Part shown: one piece after another, positions 8,481 through 16,932 of the stretch
How positions within the stretch are numbered: position 1 is the stretch's first letter
How the letters are laid out: every line of letters begins with the position of its first letter
Assembly (NCBI GenBank): GCA_945915235.1
Contig: CAMEEX010000010.1
Location: 1 to 37,704, forward strand
Reading direction: 5' to 3'
DNA from: an uncultured Clostridia bacterium
GTDB lineage: Bacteria; Bacillota; Clostridia; Lachnospirales; Lachnospiraceae
Length of the DNA: 37,704 bases
Program-made: the position numbers and the translations under genes
Notes under the pieces: generated by a model
What the model saw: the letters and a program-made list of their open reading frames with translations, nothing else
The model's database searches: none
Told to the model about the DNA's origin: nothing

Positions 8481-11279
8481 TCAGTTTAATAACAATAAGC
8501 ATAAAATAATAATTATTACAATCAAAATCAACCCTGACATTATAGTTGCTTGTAATATTTTCTTTTTATATTCTTGTACCGATAATAGAGAAATTACATA
8601 CCTATTGCCCTGTTTTACCGCATTAATATCTCCTCGCTTTATCATATTATAAACAGTACTTTTACTAATCCCCAACATGTCTGCTGCTTCTTCTACCCCA
8701 CATGTTTTCTCCGAAGAAATATTATTTCCCTCACTATTTTGTAAATCTATTCTCTTTTGTTCATTATACTTTTCTTCTTTAGACTTCTCCACTGAAATAT
8801 TATCATCTTCAATTTTAAAATCATTTTTTGAATCTTTTCCAACTGACCTGCTTGAAGTTTTCCTGTCACCAATAATTCCAATATCATACGTCTCTATCGG
8901 GCATCCAAGCAGCTGAATTATTTTTAATTCGTCCATTGCGTCAAAAAAAGCATTATGTGTTTCTGTATAACCATCATCACCACTAAGCATTCTTAGTATT
9001 GACTCAACTCCATAACCTTTTTTCATTTTTCCGGTTCCATAACACTCCACATATTCCGGGATTTTTTTATTAAACTGTTTGTATGCTGCAATACGCATTA
9101 TATCGCACCATACAAAATTCGATAGTTCATTTAAATGATTTTTGTCAAAACTTGCATTATATGCTAAAACTCGATTAACATTATTTATTGATAAAAAATT
9201 AACTATTTGTTCAAGTACATTTTTTCTGTTATCTTTATAATACTCGTTTATTCCCGGCATTCTTAATATTGACGAATACATTCCCGGCATGGTACATTCA
9301 GGGTTAATCAAATAATATTTTGCATCTTCTTTTTCCAAAGTCCGCGAATTTCCAATCACAACACCAATTGACATTACTTTGTCATCCCAAGTTGTCTCTA
9401 CATCTATAACTGCAAACCTTTCCGTGTCTTTTTTAGCATAAATATTATTTATATATTCCTGTCTGCCCTGATGCAAAAAAATATTTGGTTTATAATATTT
9501 GTTTATAACGCCCTTTGTGATTGCGCTTGTGACCAAATCTAAAAAAATCTGTGTATCAGATATTTCTATACAATACATTGAATTATCTCTTGTATTCCAT
9601 AAAACACCTTTTTTTATATTTAATGCTGCCATATAACATGCACACTGCAAATAATGTTCGTGTGTCAATTCCGAAACAAATTTCAACTCAAACACCGTAT
9701 CATCCAACACAACATCCGCATATCCAATCGCATTAAATACTTCCGCCCCATTTTCATGTGTAGCAAAATGTAGCTCACATTTAACCTGAGCATTTACATC
9801 TGATGTAAATTTTGATTGTAACCTTGATACAATTTGGTTTTTCTGCTCATCTGTAACAAAGGGAATCTTAACCTGATTACGATATCTTCTTTGATTCGTT
9901 TCTAAAGAAGTTAATAATAATATCTTTTCATCTAATGTTTTATTTCGTTCCTCCTCTTTATATTCCTGTTTTTTCATCATCAACTTCAAATTAATTTCCA
10001 AATCAATATTATAATTATCAAAAAAGACTGCTTCCTGATAAATTCCTATGCATGGTGATAAATCAATCAATTCATCCTTATTATTTATTACAATGATATG
10101 CCTATCTTCCTGTTCAATTTTAGATATTTTCAACTGTGCAAAGCATTTTTCTATATCTTCTTTATATTTAAATTCAAACATTTTGGACATATCAAATCGC
10201 TTAAAATCATTCTTCGATTCTACAAAGGTTGATAATGTTTTCTCAGATAATCTTGTTTTCTCCTCTTTCACAAATATTATTTTTTCTTTACCACGACTTG
10301 CAGCTACACAAAATATATTTCTTAGTATTTCATATGAAACCTGTGGCTGATTAATTCTAAAACTCCAATATTCCTCTGTATAATCGAATATTACACAAAT
10401 ATTTCTTTCCAAACCTTTGCTGCTGTCATACGTTGTAAAAATTGCAGATGTGGTTTTAGGTTCCGTTGCTCCATTTGAATCATAATCGGCTATGCTTGCA
10501 TAAACCGTACTTTTATTAAATTTCTGTGGATAACCGTTTTCAAGCTTATTTAATGCATCTGCTAAGCTGCGATTTCTTTGACCTAAACATAATATATCTT
10601 CCGGATTCTGTTTAGACAGAAAATCAACAACTTCATCCATTGTCATTTCCTCAACTAAACAGTTTCTATTTACACCTACTATTGTTTTATTCCAAATTCT
10701 TCCCAGTGTTGCCGCCAATTCCTCCGAAATTCTGAAACATTTTGTAAACTGAAGTTTTTCATATTCCTCCAAAAATCCATCAATAAATGCAGCTACGTCT
10801 AAAGAAGTCTTATCATAAATTTTTTGTTCCATATCTCCAACAGCAATAATCTGCATTTGAGGATTAGATTTTTTAATTACAATTAAAAGTTCAGCTAATT
10901 CCTGTTCAATATCCTGATATTCATCTATTATCAATACATCATATCCCGGAATGGAATCAACTTCATGCAGGAATGTCTGAATTAAATCCGATACTCCGAC
11001 CGACTTTCCAACTTTCTTCAACATCATGTACGCAAACCCATGATAGTTCGTCACAGTAACATTCTTTTTATGAATTTTATTTTTGGCATCTATCTTTAAT
11101 AATCTATTATATGTTAGATAAAGTATTTTCTTATTAGATGGGTAAATATTACAAAGCTGTTGTATTACGGTTGTTTTTCCACTGCCAATACAGGCATCCA
11201 CCAATATGTTTTTACCAATTAATGCTGTTGAAACAAATTGCTGCTGCTCATCTGACAATATAAGTTCACTATTAATCAT
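8481..11279 (-). CDS. Multi-domain SF1 helicase / PD-(D/E)XK nuclease / DEDDh exonuclease / HTH / membrane-anchored protein
   Basis: A 932-residue protein with five recognisable modules. (1) SF1 helicase of the UvrD/FBH1 type: Walker A IGSGKTT (31-37), VLIIDEYQD (115-123), GDMEQ (148-152), SSKGLE (286-291), and VAASRGKEKI (325-334). (2) RecB-like PD-(D/E)XK nuclease: D522, E531-L-K533 and the QxxxY motif Q545/Y549. (3) DnaQ-like DEDDh exonuclease: D626/E628, NASFD with D712, and H775/D780. (4) Excisionase/MerR-like HTH (about 860-907). (5) A very hydrophobic C-terminal helix (about 908-931). All visible catalytic residues are present. The gene is much more AT-rich than its neighbours, stands alone between the purD terminator and a broken regulator, and has AGGTGG before its ATG. 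Horizontal transfer and a role in DNA processing or phage defence are inferences. Confidence 0.85.
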   Translation of the reverse strand: MINSELILSDEQQQFVSTALIGKNILVDACIGSGKTTVIQQLCNIYPSNKKILYLTYNRLLKIDAKNKIHKKNVTVTNYHGFAYMMLKKVGKSVGVSDLIQTFLHEVDSIPGYDVLIIDEYQDIEQELAELLIVIKKSNPQMQIIAVGDMEQKIYDKTSLDVAAFIDGFLEEYEKLQFTKCFRISEELAATLGRIWNKTIVGVNRNCLVEEMTMDEVVDFLSKQNPEDILCLGQRNRSLADALNKLENGYPQKFNKSTVYASIADYDSNGATEPKTTSAIFTTYDSSKGLERNICVIFDYTEEYWSFRINQPQVSYEILRNIFCVAASRGKEKIIFVKEEKTRLSEKTLSTFVESKNDFKRFDMSKMFEFKYKEDIEKCFAQLKISKIEQEDRHIIVINNKDELIDLSPCIGIYQEAVFFDNYNIDLEINLKLMMKKQEYKEEERNKTLDEKILLLTSLETNQRRYRNQVKIPFVTDEQKNQIVSRLQSKFTSDVNAQVKCELHFATHENGAEVFNAIGYADVVLDDTVFELKFVSELTHEHYLQCACYMAALNIKKGVLWNTRDNSMYCIEISDTQIFLDLVTSAITKGVINKYYKPNIFLHQGRQEYINNIYAKKDTERFAVIDVETTWDDKVMSIGVVIGNSRTLEKEDAKYYLINPECTMPGMYSSILRMPGINEYYKDNRKNVLEQIVNFLSINNVNRVLAYNASFDKNHLNELSNFVWCDIMRIAAYKQFNKKIPEYVECYGTGKMKKGYGVESILRMLSGDDGYTETHNAFFDAMDELKIIQLLGCPIETYDIGIIGDRKTSSRSVGKDSKNDFKIEDDNISVEKSKEEKYNEQKRIDLQNSEGNNISSEKTCGVEEAADMLGISKSTVYNMIKRGDINAVKQGNRYVISLLSVQEYKKKILQATIMSGLILIVIIIILCLLLLN

Positions 11280-11337
11280 TTAGTACTTCCACCTTATTTT
11301 CATTTAGTTAACTTTCTAATAATCTATTGACATAAAT

Positions 11338-11378
11338 AAAAACATCTAAATCAGCAATCTGCTGATTTAGATGTTTTT
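11338..11378. terminator. Bidirectional terminator after purD
   Basis: Perfect hairpin of about 19 bp (11338-11356 with 11360-11378) with a 3-base loop and T-runs on both strands (TTTTTT on plus, TTTTTATTTAT on minus). It ends the pur operon 9 bp after the purD stop and separates it from the helicase-nuclease gene. Confidence 0.85.
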
Positions 11379-11386
11379 TAACAATA

Positions 11387-12658
11387 TTACGCCTCATCAA
11401 TCGCTTTACCGATGTCATGTCTCATATATTTATTCTCGAATGAAACCCACTCCGTAGCCTTGTATGCGTTGGCTCTCGCGGTCTTTAGGTCGGAGCCTGT
11501 CGCCGTGATGCCTAAGACTCTTCCTCCGTTAGTCACGAAGCCCTCGTCCGTCAGCTTGGTTCCCGCGTGGAAGCAGTAGTATCCCGGATTGTTGTCAAAT
11601 GCCTCAAGTCCCGTTATGAGCTTGCCCTTCTCGTACTTCTCAGGATATCCGTCCGATGCAAGTACAACGCAAACGGCAGCGTTATCCTCGAACTCGAGCT
11701 CTACCTTATCGAGTGTTCCGTCGATGCATGCCTCGAACACGTCAATAATGTCGTTCTTCATTCTAGGAAGCACAACCTGCGTCTCAGGGTCTCCGAAACG
11801 CGCATTGTACTCAAGCACACGAGGTCCCTTCGGTGTGAGCATAAGTCCGAAGAAAATAATTCCCTTAAACTCCCTGCCCTCAGCCTTCATGGCATCAACC
11901 GTTGCCTGATATATGTACTTCTTACAGAACTCGTCAACCTCAGCCGTGTAGAACGGGCTCGGTGAAAATGTTCCCATTCCGCCCGTGTTAAGCCCCTTGT
12001 CGCCGTCCTTCGCGCGCTTGTGATCCTGCGCGGAGGTCATAATCTTAATCGTGTGACCGTCGACAAAGGAGAGAACGGACACCTCACGTCCCGTCATAAA
12101 CTCCTCGATAACTATTCTGTCACCTGCTGAGCCGAACTGCTTGTCAAGCATGAGTGTCTTGACGCCCGCTTTAGCCTCCTCCTTGGTGTTGCAGATTAGC
12201 ACACCCTTTCCAAGGGCAAGACCGTCAGCCTTCAAAACGGTAGGATACTCTGCCGTCTCAAGGTACTCGAGCGCTGCCTCAGGGCTGTTGAAGGTCTCAT
12301 AAGCCGCAGTAGGAATGTTGTATTTTTTCATAAGGTCCTTGGAAAATGCCTTGGAGCCCTCAAGAATGGCTGCGTTCTTTCTCGGTCCGAATACACGCAG
12401 ACCTGCTGCCTCGAAAGCATCAACAATTCCGCCAACGAGCGGGTCGTCCATTCCGATGATCGTCAGGTCAATCTTCTGCTCCTTCGCAAATGCTACAAGC
12501 TTGTCAAACTCCATGGCTGTGATCGGAACACACTCCGCTATCTGACCGATTCCGGCATTACCCGGGGCGCAGAATATCTTGTCAACCCTCTTACTCTGTG
12601 CACATTTCCATGCTATCGCATGCTCTCTTCCGCCGCTTCCAACAATAAGAATTCTCAT
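11387..12658 (-). CDS. purD: Phosphoribosylamine-glycine ligase PurD
   Basis: PurD (GARS) joins phosphoribosylamine and glycine using ATP, an early step of de novo purine synthesis. The 423 residues are the normal length. Signs: the N-terminal GSGGREHAIAWK motif, the ATP-grasp region with KADGLALGKGV (about 143-153), GGMGTFSP (about 227-234), and the metal-binding EYNARFGDPETQ (about 282-293). It is the last gene of the operon, about 70 bp after purN, and is closed by a strong terminator. Confidence 0.98.
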   Translation of the reverse strand: MRILIVGSGGREHAIAWKCAQSKRVDKIFCAPGNAGIGQIAECVPITAMEFDKLVAFAKEQKIDLTIIGMDDPLVGGIVDAFEAAGLRVFGPRKNAAILEGSKAFSKDLMKKYNIPTAAYETFNSPEAALEYLETAEYPTVLKADGLALGKGVLICNTKEEAKAGVKTLMLDKQFGSAGDRIVIEEFMTGREVSVLSFVDGHTIKIMTSAQDHKRAKDGDKGLNTGGMGTFSPSPFYTAEVDEFCKKYIYQATVDAMKAEGREFKGIIFFGLMLTPKGPRVLEYNARFGDPETQVVLPRMKNDIIDVFEACIDGTLDKVELEFEDNAAVCVVLASDGYPEKYEKGKLITGLEAFDNNPGYYCFHAGTKLTDEGFVTNGGRVLGITATGSDLKTARANAYKATEWVSFENKYMRHDIGKAIDEA

Positions 12659-12727
12659 AACTGTCCCTTTCTATCTGAAACTTTAGCAATACTGTCCGGC
12701 ACTACCTGTCCGGACAGCATATATTTA

Positions 12728-13354
12728 TCATTGTTCAATTACAGTCCTGCCGTCAACAACCTTAACCTTCCCCTGAGCTATCAAATCGATTGCCTGCGGA
12801 AGAATTATCCACTCTGCCTGCTCCATGACACGCCTCTGGAGTGTCTCCGGCGTATCGTCCTGCTCTATCATAACAGGCTTCTGTAAAATTATAGGCCCGG
12901 TATCAGTTCCGTCATCTACAAAATGAACGGTTGCTCCCGTCACCTTAACGCCTCTGCTAAGTGCCGCCTCGTGAACGTGAAGTCCATAGTGCCCCTTTCC
13001 ACAGAAGGACGGTATGAGTGATGGATGTATGTTTATAATTCTGTTTGTGTATGCCTTAACCATAATGTCAGGTATAGCCACCAGGAAGCCCGCCAGCACG
13101 ATGAGGTCAACCTTGTAGGAGTCCACAGCAGCAAGGAGTGCCCTGTGAAATGCCTCCCTGTCCTCATAGCTCTTAGGTGAGATGCACTCGGCGGGAATGT
13201 TGTTATTCCTTGCCCTCTCGAGTGCATACGCCTTGCGGTTATTGCTTATCACAACAGCAATCTCCGTATTATGTATCTTTCCCGATGCTATGCTGTCAAT
13301 AATTGCCTGCAGATTAGTTCCGCCGCCGGATACAAGCACCGCAATCCTTAGCAT
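12728..13354 (-). CDS. purN: Phosphoribosylglycinamide formyltransferase PurN
   Basis: PurN transfers a formyl group from 10-formyl-THF to GAR. The 208-residue protein starts with LVSGGGTNLQAI, has the catalytic Asn-His region INIHPSLIPSF (near residue 110), a second His in HVHEAA, and the conserved Asp in VDDGTDTGPIILQ (near 150). Its start overlaps the purM stop by 7 bases, so the two are translationally coupled. Confidence 0.97.
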   Translation of the reverse strand: MLRIAVLVSGGGTNLQAIIDSIASGKIHNTEIAVVISNNRKAYALERARNNNIPAECISPKSYEDREAFHRALLAAVDSYKVDLIVLAGFLVAIPDIMVKAYTNRIINIHPSLIPSFCGKGHYGLHVHEAALSRGVKVTGATVHFVDDGTDTGPIILQKPVMIEQDDTPETLQRRVMEQAEWIILPQAIDLIAQGKVKVVDGRTVIEQ

Positions 13355-14379
13355 ATGGTAACTCCCTTCTCGCCTGCCACAGCCTTGCCGAGAACGAATG
13401 CCTTCTCGCCGGACTCATTGATGGCGGCAACTGTCCTGTCAGCATCGGCAGGGTCAACAGCGAGCACCATTCCGACGCCCATGTTGAAGGTGTTGTACAT
13501 CATATGCTCGTCAATATTTCCCTCTCTCTGAAGCATCTTAAAGATTGCAGGAACCTCATAACTGTCCTTATTTACCTGTGCTCTTATTCCATCAGGTAAC
13601 ATTCTAGGGATATTCTCGTAGAAGCCGCCGCCTGTTATATGGCTGCAGCCCTTAATCTTGACGCCTGCATTCTTGACTGACTTGAGCGCCTTTACATAAA
13701 TTCTCGTAGGCTCAAGAAGAGCTTCACCGAGAGTTCTTCCAAGTTCATCATAGTATGTATCAAGACCTTCCTTGGTAAGCTTATCCTCAAATACCTTGCG
13801 GACAAGTGAGAAACCATTCGAGTGGACACCGGAGGAAGCGATAGCAACAAGTGTGTCGCCATCCTTGATGTTCTCGCCTGTGATCATGTCCTTGCGGTCA
13901 ATAACACCCACGGAAAATCCTGCCAGATCGTAATCCTCCTCAGGCATAAGTCCCGGGTGCTCGGCTGTCTCACCGCCGATGAGCGCACACTCGGACATCT
14001 TACAGCCCTCAGCAACACCCTTTACAATCATCGCAATCTTCTCAGGATAGTTCTTGCCACAAGCAATATAGTCTAAGAAGAATAATGGCTCACCGCCTGC
14101 ACATGCAACATCATTCACACACATGGCAACCGCATCAATACCGATTGTGTCATGCTTATCCATGATAATGGCAAGCTTGACCTTCGTACCGCAGCCGTCT
14201 GTTCCCGATAGTAAAACAGGATCTTCCATATCCTTAATCGCCTTCAGCGAAAATGCGCCTGAAAAACCTCCGAGACCTCCAAGTACCTCCGGTCTCATCG
14301 TTCCCTTTACATACTCCTTCATAAGCTCAACTGACTTATATCCTGCTTCAATATCTACTCCGGAATTCTTGTAATCCAT
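13348..14379 (-). CDS. purM: Phosphoribosylformylglycinamidine cyclo-ligase PurM
   Basis: PurM (AIRS) closes the imidazole ring of AIR. The protein is 343 residues from the ATG at 14379, which has GGAGG at 8 bases; an upstream in-frame ATG at 14394 contains that ribosome site and is rejected. Motifs: GGLGGFSGAF near residue 38, the ATP-binding stretch SGTDGCGTKVKLA, DAVAMCVND, and GGGFYENIPRML. It has normal length and stands in the order purE-purM-purN-purD. Confidence 0.97.
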   Translation of the reverse strand: MDYKNSGVDIEAGYKSVELMKEYVKGTMRPEVLGGLGGFSGAFSLKAIKDMEDPVLLSGTDGCGTKVKLAIIMDKHDTIGIDAVAMCVNDVACAGGEPLFFLDYIACGKNYPEKIAMIVKGVAEGCKMSECALIGGETAEHPGLMPEEDYDLAGFSVGVIDRKDMITGENIKDGDTLVAIASSGVHSNGFSLVRKVFEDKLTKEGLDTYYDELGRTLGEALLEPTRIYVKALKSVKNAGVKIKGCSHITGGGFYENIPRMLPDGIRAQVNKDSYEVPAIFKMLQREGNIDEHMMYNTFNMGVGMVLAVDPADADRTVAAINESGEKAFVLGKAVAGEKGVTIC

Positions 14380-14409
14380 TTTTATTTCCTCCATTATTGT
14401 GATGTTGTA

Positions 14410-14916
14410 TTATGCGTTATAGCCCTCATAGCCTGTCTTTTCAATCTTCTCCTTCTTAGCCATGACGCCTGCCTTTAGCTCTTCCTTATATGACTTAATC
14501 TTGTCAAGGAGCTCCGGGTCTGAGGTTGCAAGGATTTTTGCTGCAAGAATACCTGCATTGGCACCGCCGTCGATGGCAACCGTTGCCACCGGAATACCAC
14601 TTGGCATCTGTACTATCGAGTAGAGTGAATCAACTCCGCCAAGGGACTTCGTGTGAATTGGTACACCGATAACCGGAAGAGGGAATATAGCCGCACACAT
14701 TCCCGGAAGATGTGCCGCACCGCCTGCTCCTGCGATGATACACTTGATACCCTTCTCTTCAGCCTTAGAAGCATAGTCAAAAAAAACATCAGGCATTCTG
14801 TGCGCCGAAATAATCGTAATCTCGTAATCAATCCCGAATTTTTCAAGCATCTGTGCAGCCTTAGTCATAACCGGAAGGTCTGAATCACTTCCCATAACAA
14901 TACCTACTTTTGCCAT
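14410..14916 (-). CDS. purE: N5-carboxyaminoimidazole ribonucleotide mutase PurE
   Basis: Class I PurE converts N5-CAIR to CAIR. The 168 residues include the diagnostic GSDSDLPVM near the N-terminus, SAHRMPD (about 41-47), AGAGGAAHLPGM (about 68-79), and GVPIHTKSLGG. The partner PurK is not in the window. The start has GGAG at good spacing. It begins the purine half of the nucleotide operon, about 25 bp after the preceding membrane protein gene. Confidence 0.97.
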   Translation of the reverse strand: MAKVGIVMGSDSDLPVMTKAAQMLEKFGIDYEITIISAHRMPDVFFDYASKAEEKGIKCIIAGAGGAAHLPGMCAAIFPLPVIGVPIHTKSLGGVDSLYSIVQMPSGIPVATVAIDGGANAGILAAKILATSDPELLDKIKSYKEELKAGVMAKKEKIEKTGYEGYNA

Positions 14917-14942
14917 TGTAGTTCTCCTTTATATGTAATTTT

Positions 14943-15254
14943 TTAAAGCCCGACCAATATAAATAATATCAGCATGACAATAATAACACCATTGGTAAAT
15001 GTACCGAAAAAAGAAATTCCGTAGCGTTTATCCTGTTCCTTGTAGCTTAACAATCCAAATATCACTCCGAAAAGCGATAGAACAAGTGACACAAGCCCAT
15101 AAGCTCCCACCTGTGCAGAGCCCTCACCGCGCGCCTTGAAAGACAGCATAATGCTGTATCCGAGCACAATAACGGATATGACTGCAAGCGCCGATGAAAG
15201 AACGCCTCCAATTGTATATTCTTTATAGGAAAAACGCAGCTTTGTCTTTTTCAT
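14943..15254 (-). CDS. Small membrane protein, DUF6142-like
   Basis: 103 residues with three hydrophobic segments (about 15-35, 48-66 and 78-101), a basic N-terminus and a short loop (SYKEQDKRYG). The pattern matches the DUF6142 family that I recognise from Lachnospiraceae, whose function is unknown. It sits between the 50-residue membrane protein and purE and is presumably co-transcribed with the nucleotide genes. Nothing in the sequence shows a link to purine synthesis. Confidence 0.75.
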   Translation of the reverse strand: MKKTKLRFSYKEYTIGGVLSSALAVISVIVLGYSIMLSFKARGEGSAQVGAYGLVSLVLSLFGVIFGLLSYKEQDKRYGISFFGTFTNGVIIVMLILFILVGL

Positions 15255-15266
15255 AATCTAATAATC

Positions 15267-15419
15267 CTAAAAAAGTGTGTCTGACTTGGCCGCAAGCAGC
15301 TTCGCACCCGTGACAATCATCAGAATTCCACACACAACACCCGCAACAACCGTGATAATTCCCGTGGTTATCGCAGCAGCACCTGAACCCTTAACTCTCT
15401 TATAAAGCTTTTCACTCAT
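15267..15419 (-). CDS. 50-residue single-span membrane protein
   Basis: A short ORF beginning MSEKLYKRVKGSG and ending LLAAKSDTLF, with one long hydrophobic segment (about residues 14-44, Gly/Val/Ala/Ile rich). The ATG at 15419 has GGAGGT seven bases upstream. The gene lies 14 bp after pyrE and 12 bp before the DUF6142-like gene, so the spacing is that of an operon member. The basic N-terminus and a helix packed with small residues suggest an inner-membrane miniprotein. I recognise no family. Confidence 0.7.
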   Translation of the reverse strand: MSEKLYKRVKGSGAAAITTGIITVVAGVVCGILMIVTGAKLLAAKSDTLF

Positions 15420-15433
15420 GCAGATACCTCCAA

Positions 15434-16114
15434 CTATTTTACTCCGTATTGCTCATAGTATGCATCTATTCTCGACTTTATCTCATCGTCAATAAGTATT
15501 TTCCCATGGCATGGCTTATTGTAGAGATATTCCGTAACCTCCTTCATGGAAACGATAGCCTTGGCATCAAAGCCGTACTTCTCCTTAATCTCATCAAGCG
15601 CACTCTTTGTGCCCGAGAGGCCAACCTCCATACGATTAAGTGATACCATAAGACCTACAATTTCAACATTGGCTGCACCTCTTACTTTAGGCACGGTCTC
15701 CTCCATGGATTTTCCGGATGTAGTTACATCTTCAATCATAACCACTCTGTCGCCATCCTCGAGCTTGCTTCCGAGGAATCCTCCCTTGTCTGCTCCGTGA
15801 TCCTTCTCCTCTTTTCTGTCCGAACAATAGCGAATTTCTTTTCCATATAATTCACTATATGCTATTGCAGTAACAACGCTGATAGGAATTCCCTTATATG
15901 CCGGTCCGAATAACACATCAAAGTCATCACCATAGTTGTCATGGATAGCCTTCGCGTAATACTCCCCTAATTTCTTAAGCTGTGAGCCTGTCACATAAGC
16001 TCCCGCATTCATAAAGAATGGAGACTTTCTGCCGCTCTTTAAAGTAAAATCGCCGAATTTCAGGACATTGCTCTCTACCATGAAATCAATAAATTCCTGC
16101 TTGTACTGTTCCAT
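15434..16114 (-). CDS. pyrE: Orotate phosphoribosyltransferase PyrE
   Basis: PyrE makes OMP from orotate and PRPP. The protein has 226 residues. The PRPP-binding motif is VVMIEDVTTSGKSMEET (about 117-133), preceded by the flexible loop DRKEEKDHGADKGG, and the N-terminal SGRKSPFFMNAG binds substrate. It lies in the same operon as pyrF, pyrK and pyrD. The gap of about 80 bp from cvpA has no clear terminator. Confidence 0.97.
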   Translation of the reverse strand: MEQYKQEFIDFMVESNVLKFGDFTLKSGRKSPFFMNAGAYVTGSQLKKLGEYYAKAIHDNYGDDFDVLFGPAYKGIPISVVTAIAYSELYGKEIRYCSDRKEEKDHGADKGGFLGSKLEDGDRVVMIEDVTTSGKSMEETVPKVRGAANVEIVGLMVSLNRMEVGLSGTKSALDEIKEKYGFDAKAIVSMKEVTEYLYNKPCHGKILIDDEIKSRIDAYYEQYGVK

Positions 16115-16192
16115 ATTGCTTCTCCTTCACTATTGTTTTAAAAATACATTATCTTTGTGATTGTAACACACACACTGTGCATTTTCAATCAC

Positions 16193-16876
16193 CTAACGCA
16201 TGATAATCCTGACATACTTCATAATAAAATTCTTGTCATAAATGAATGTGAGCAGTGCATTGTCATTCACCGCATCAAAGACTCCCTTCGACAGTGATGA
16301 GCTTCCGAATACGGTCAGCACCGCAAAGATGAGCCACACCACCACAAGTCCGAGGACAAAGCCCGCACACGCTCCGGCAGCCTTGTTTATCTGCTTTAGC
16401 ACAGGCAGCTTTGCCAACACCGATATGAAGCCGAATATCACTCTCAGCAGTATGAACACTATCAGGAAGCTTATCACAAAGGTCACCACATTAAATATCA
16501 AATCTGATATGTAGTTAACCATGTAACCCTTTATACTGTTCACCCCCAGCTCGGCATACTTCGTGACCGTATTGTTCTCGCGCAGCATTTCCTTTATCGC
16601 CTCAGGAAAATTGAGGCTGTCTATTATCTCATTATCATTTTTCTGCTCAAACATCTCGTCCGGCAGAAGCTTCTCCTCCACGATGAGCTGTATGCCCTCA
16701 TAGACTTTGGTATTGTCCTTGAGCGCACCCGTCACCAACGGAAGAAACATAAAAACAGCTATCAGCGTTCCGAAAAGTGAGACAACAGAGAAAATCATCT
16801 TGATAATGCCTCTGTACATTCCCACTATCGTAAACAATGCCAACACTGCCAGCACCGCTATCAAAACCCAGTTCAA
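16193..16876 (-). CDS. CvpA family membrane protein
   Basis: The 227-residue protein has four hydrophobic segments (about 3-22, 28-48, 118-148 and 165-190), the CvpA topology, with an N-terminal WVLIAVLAVLALFTIVGMYRG. CvpA homologues are linked to colicin V export, envelope stress and, in enterobacteria, to purF. Here it sits between pyrD and pyrE. The role in this operon is unknown. Confidence 0.85.
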   Translation of the reverse strand: MNWVLIAVLAVLALFTIVGMYRGIIKMIFSVVSLFGTLIAVFMFLPLVTGALKDNTKVYEGIQLIVEEKLLPDEMFEQKNDNEIIDSLNFPEAIKEMLRENNTVTKYAELGVNSIKGYMVNYISDLIFNVVTFVISFLIVFILLRVIFGFISVLAKLPVLKQINKAAGACAGFVLGLVVVWLIFAVLTVFGSSSLSKGVFDAVNDNALLTFIYDKNFIMKYVRIIMR

Positions 16877-16932
16877 TTTCTAACTCCCTTCACATAAACC
16901 ATATATCTGCCTCTATGCAGCCGTGCATCCGT

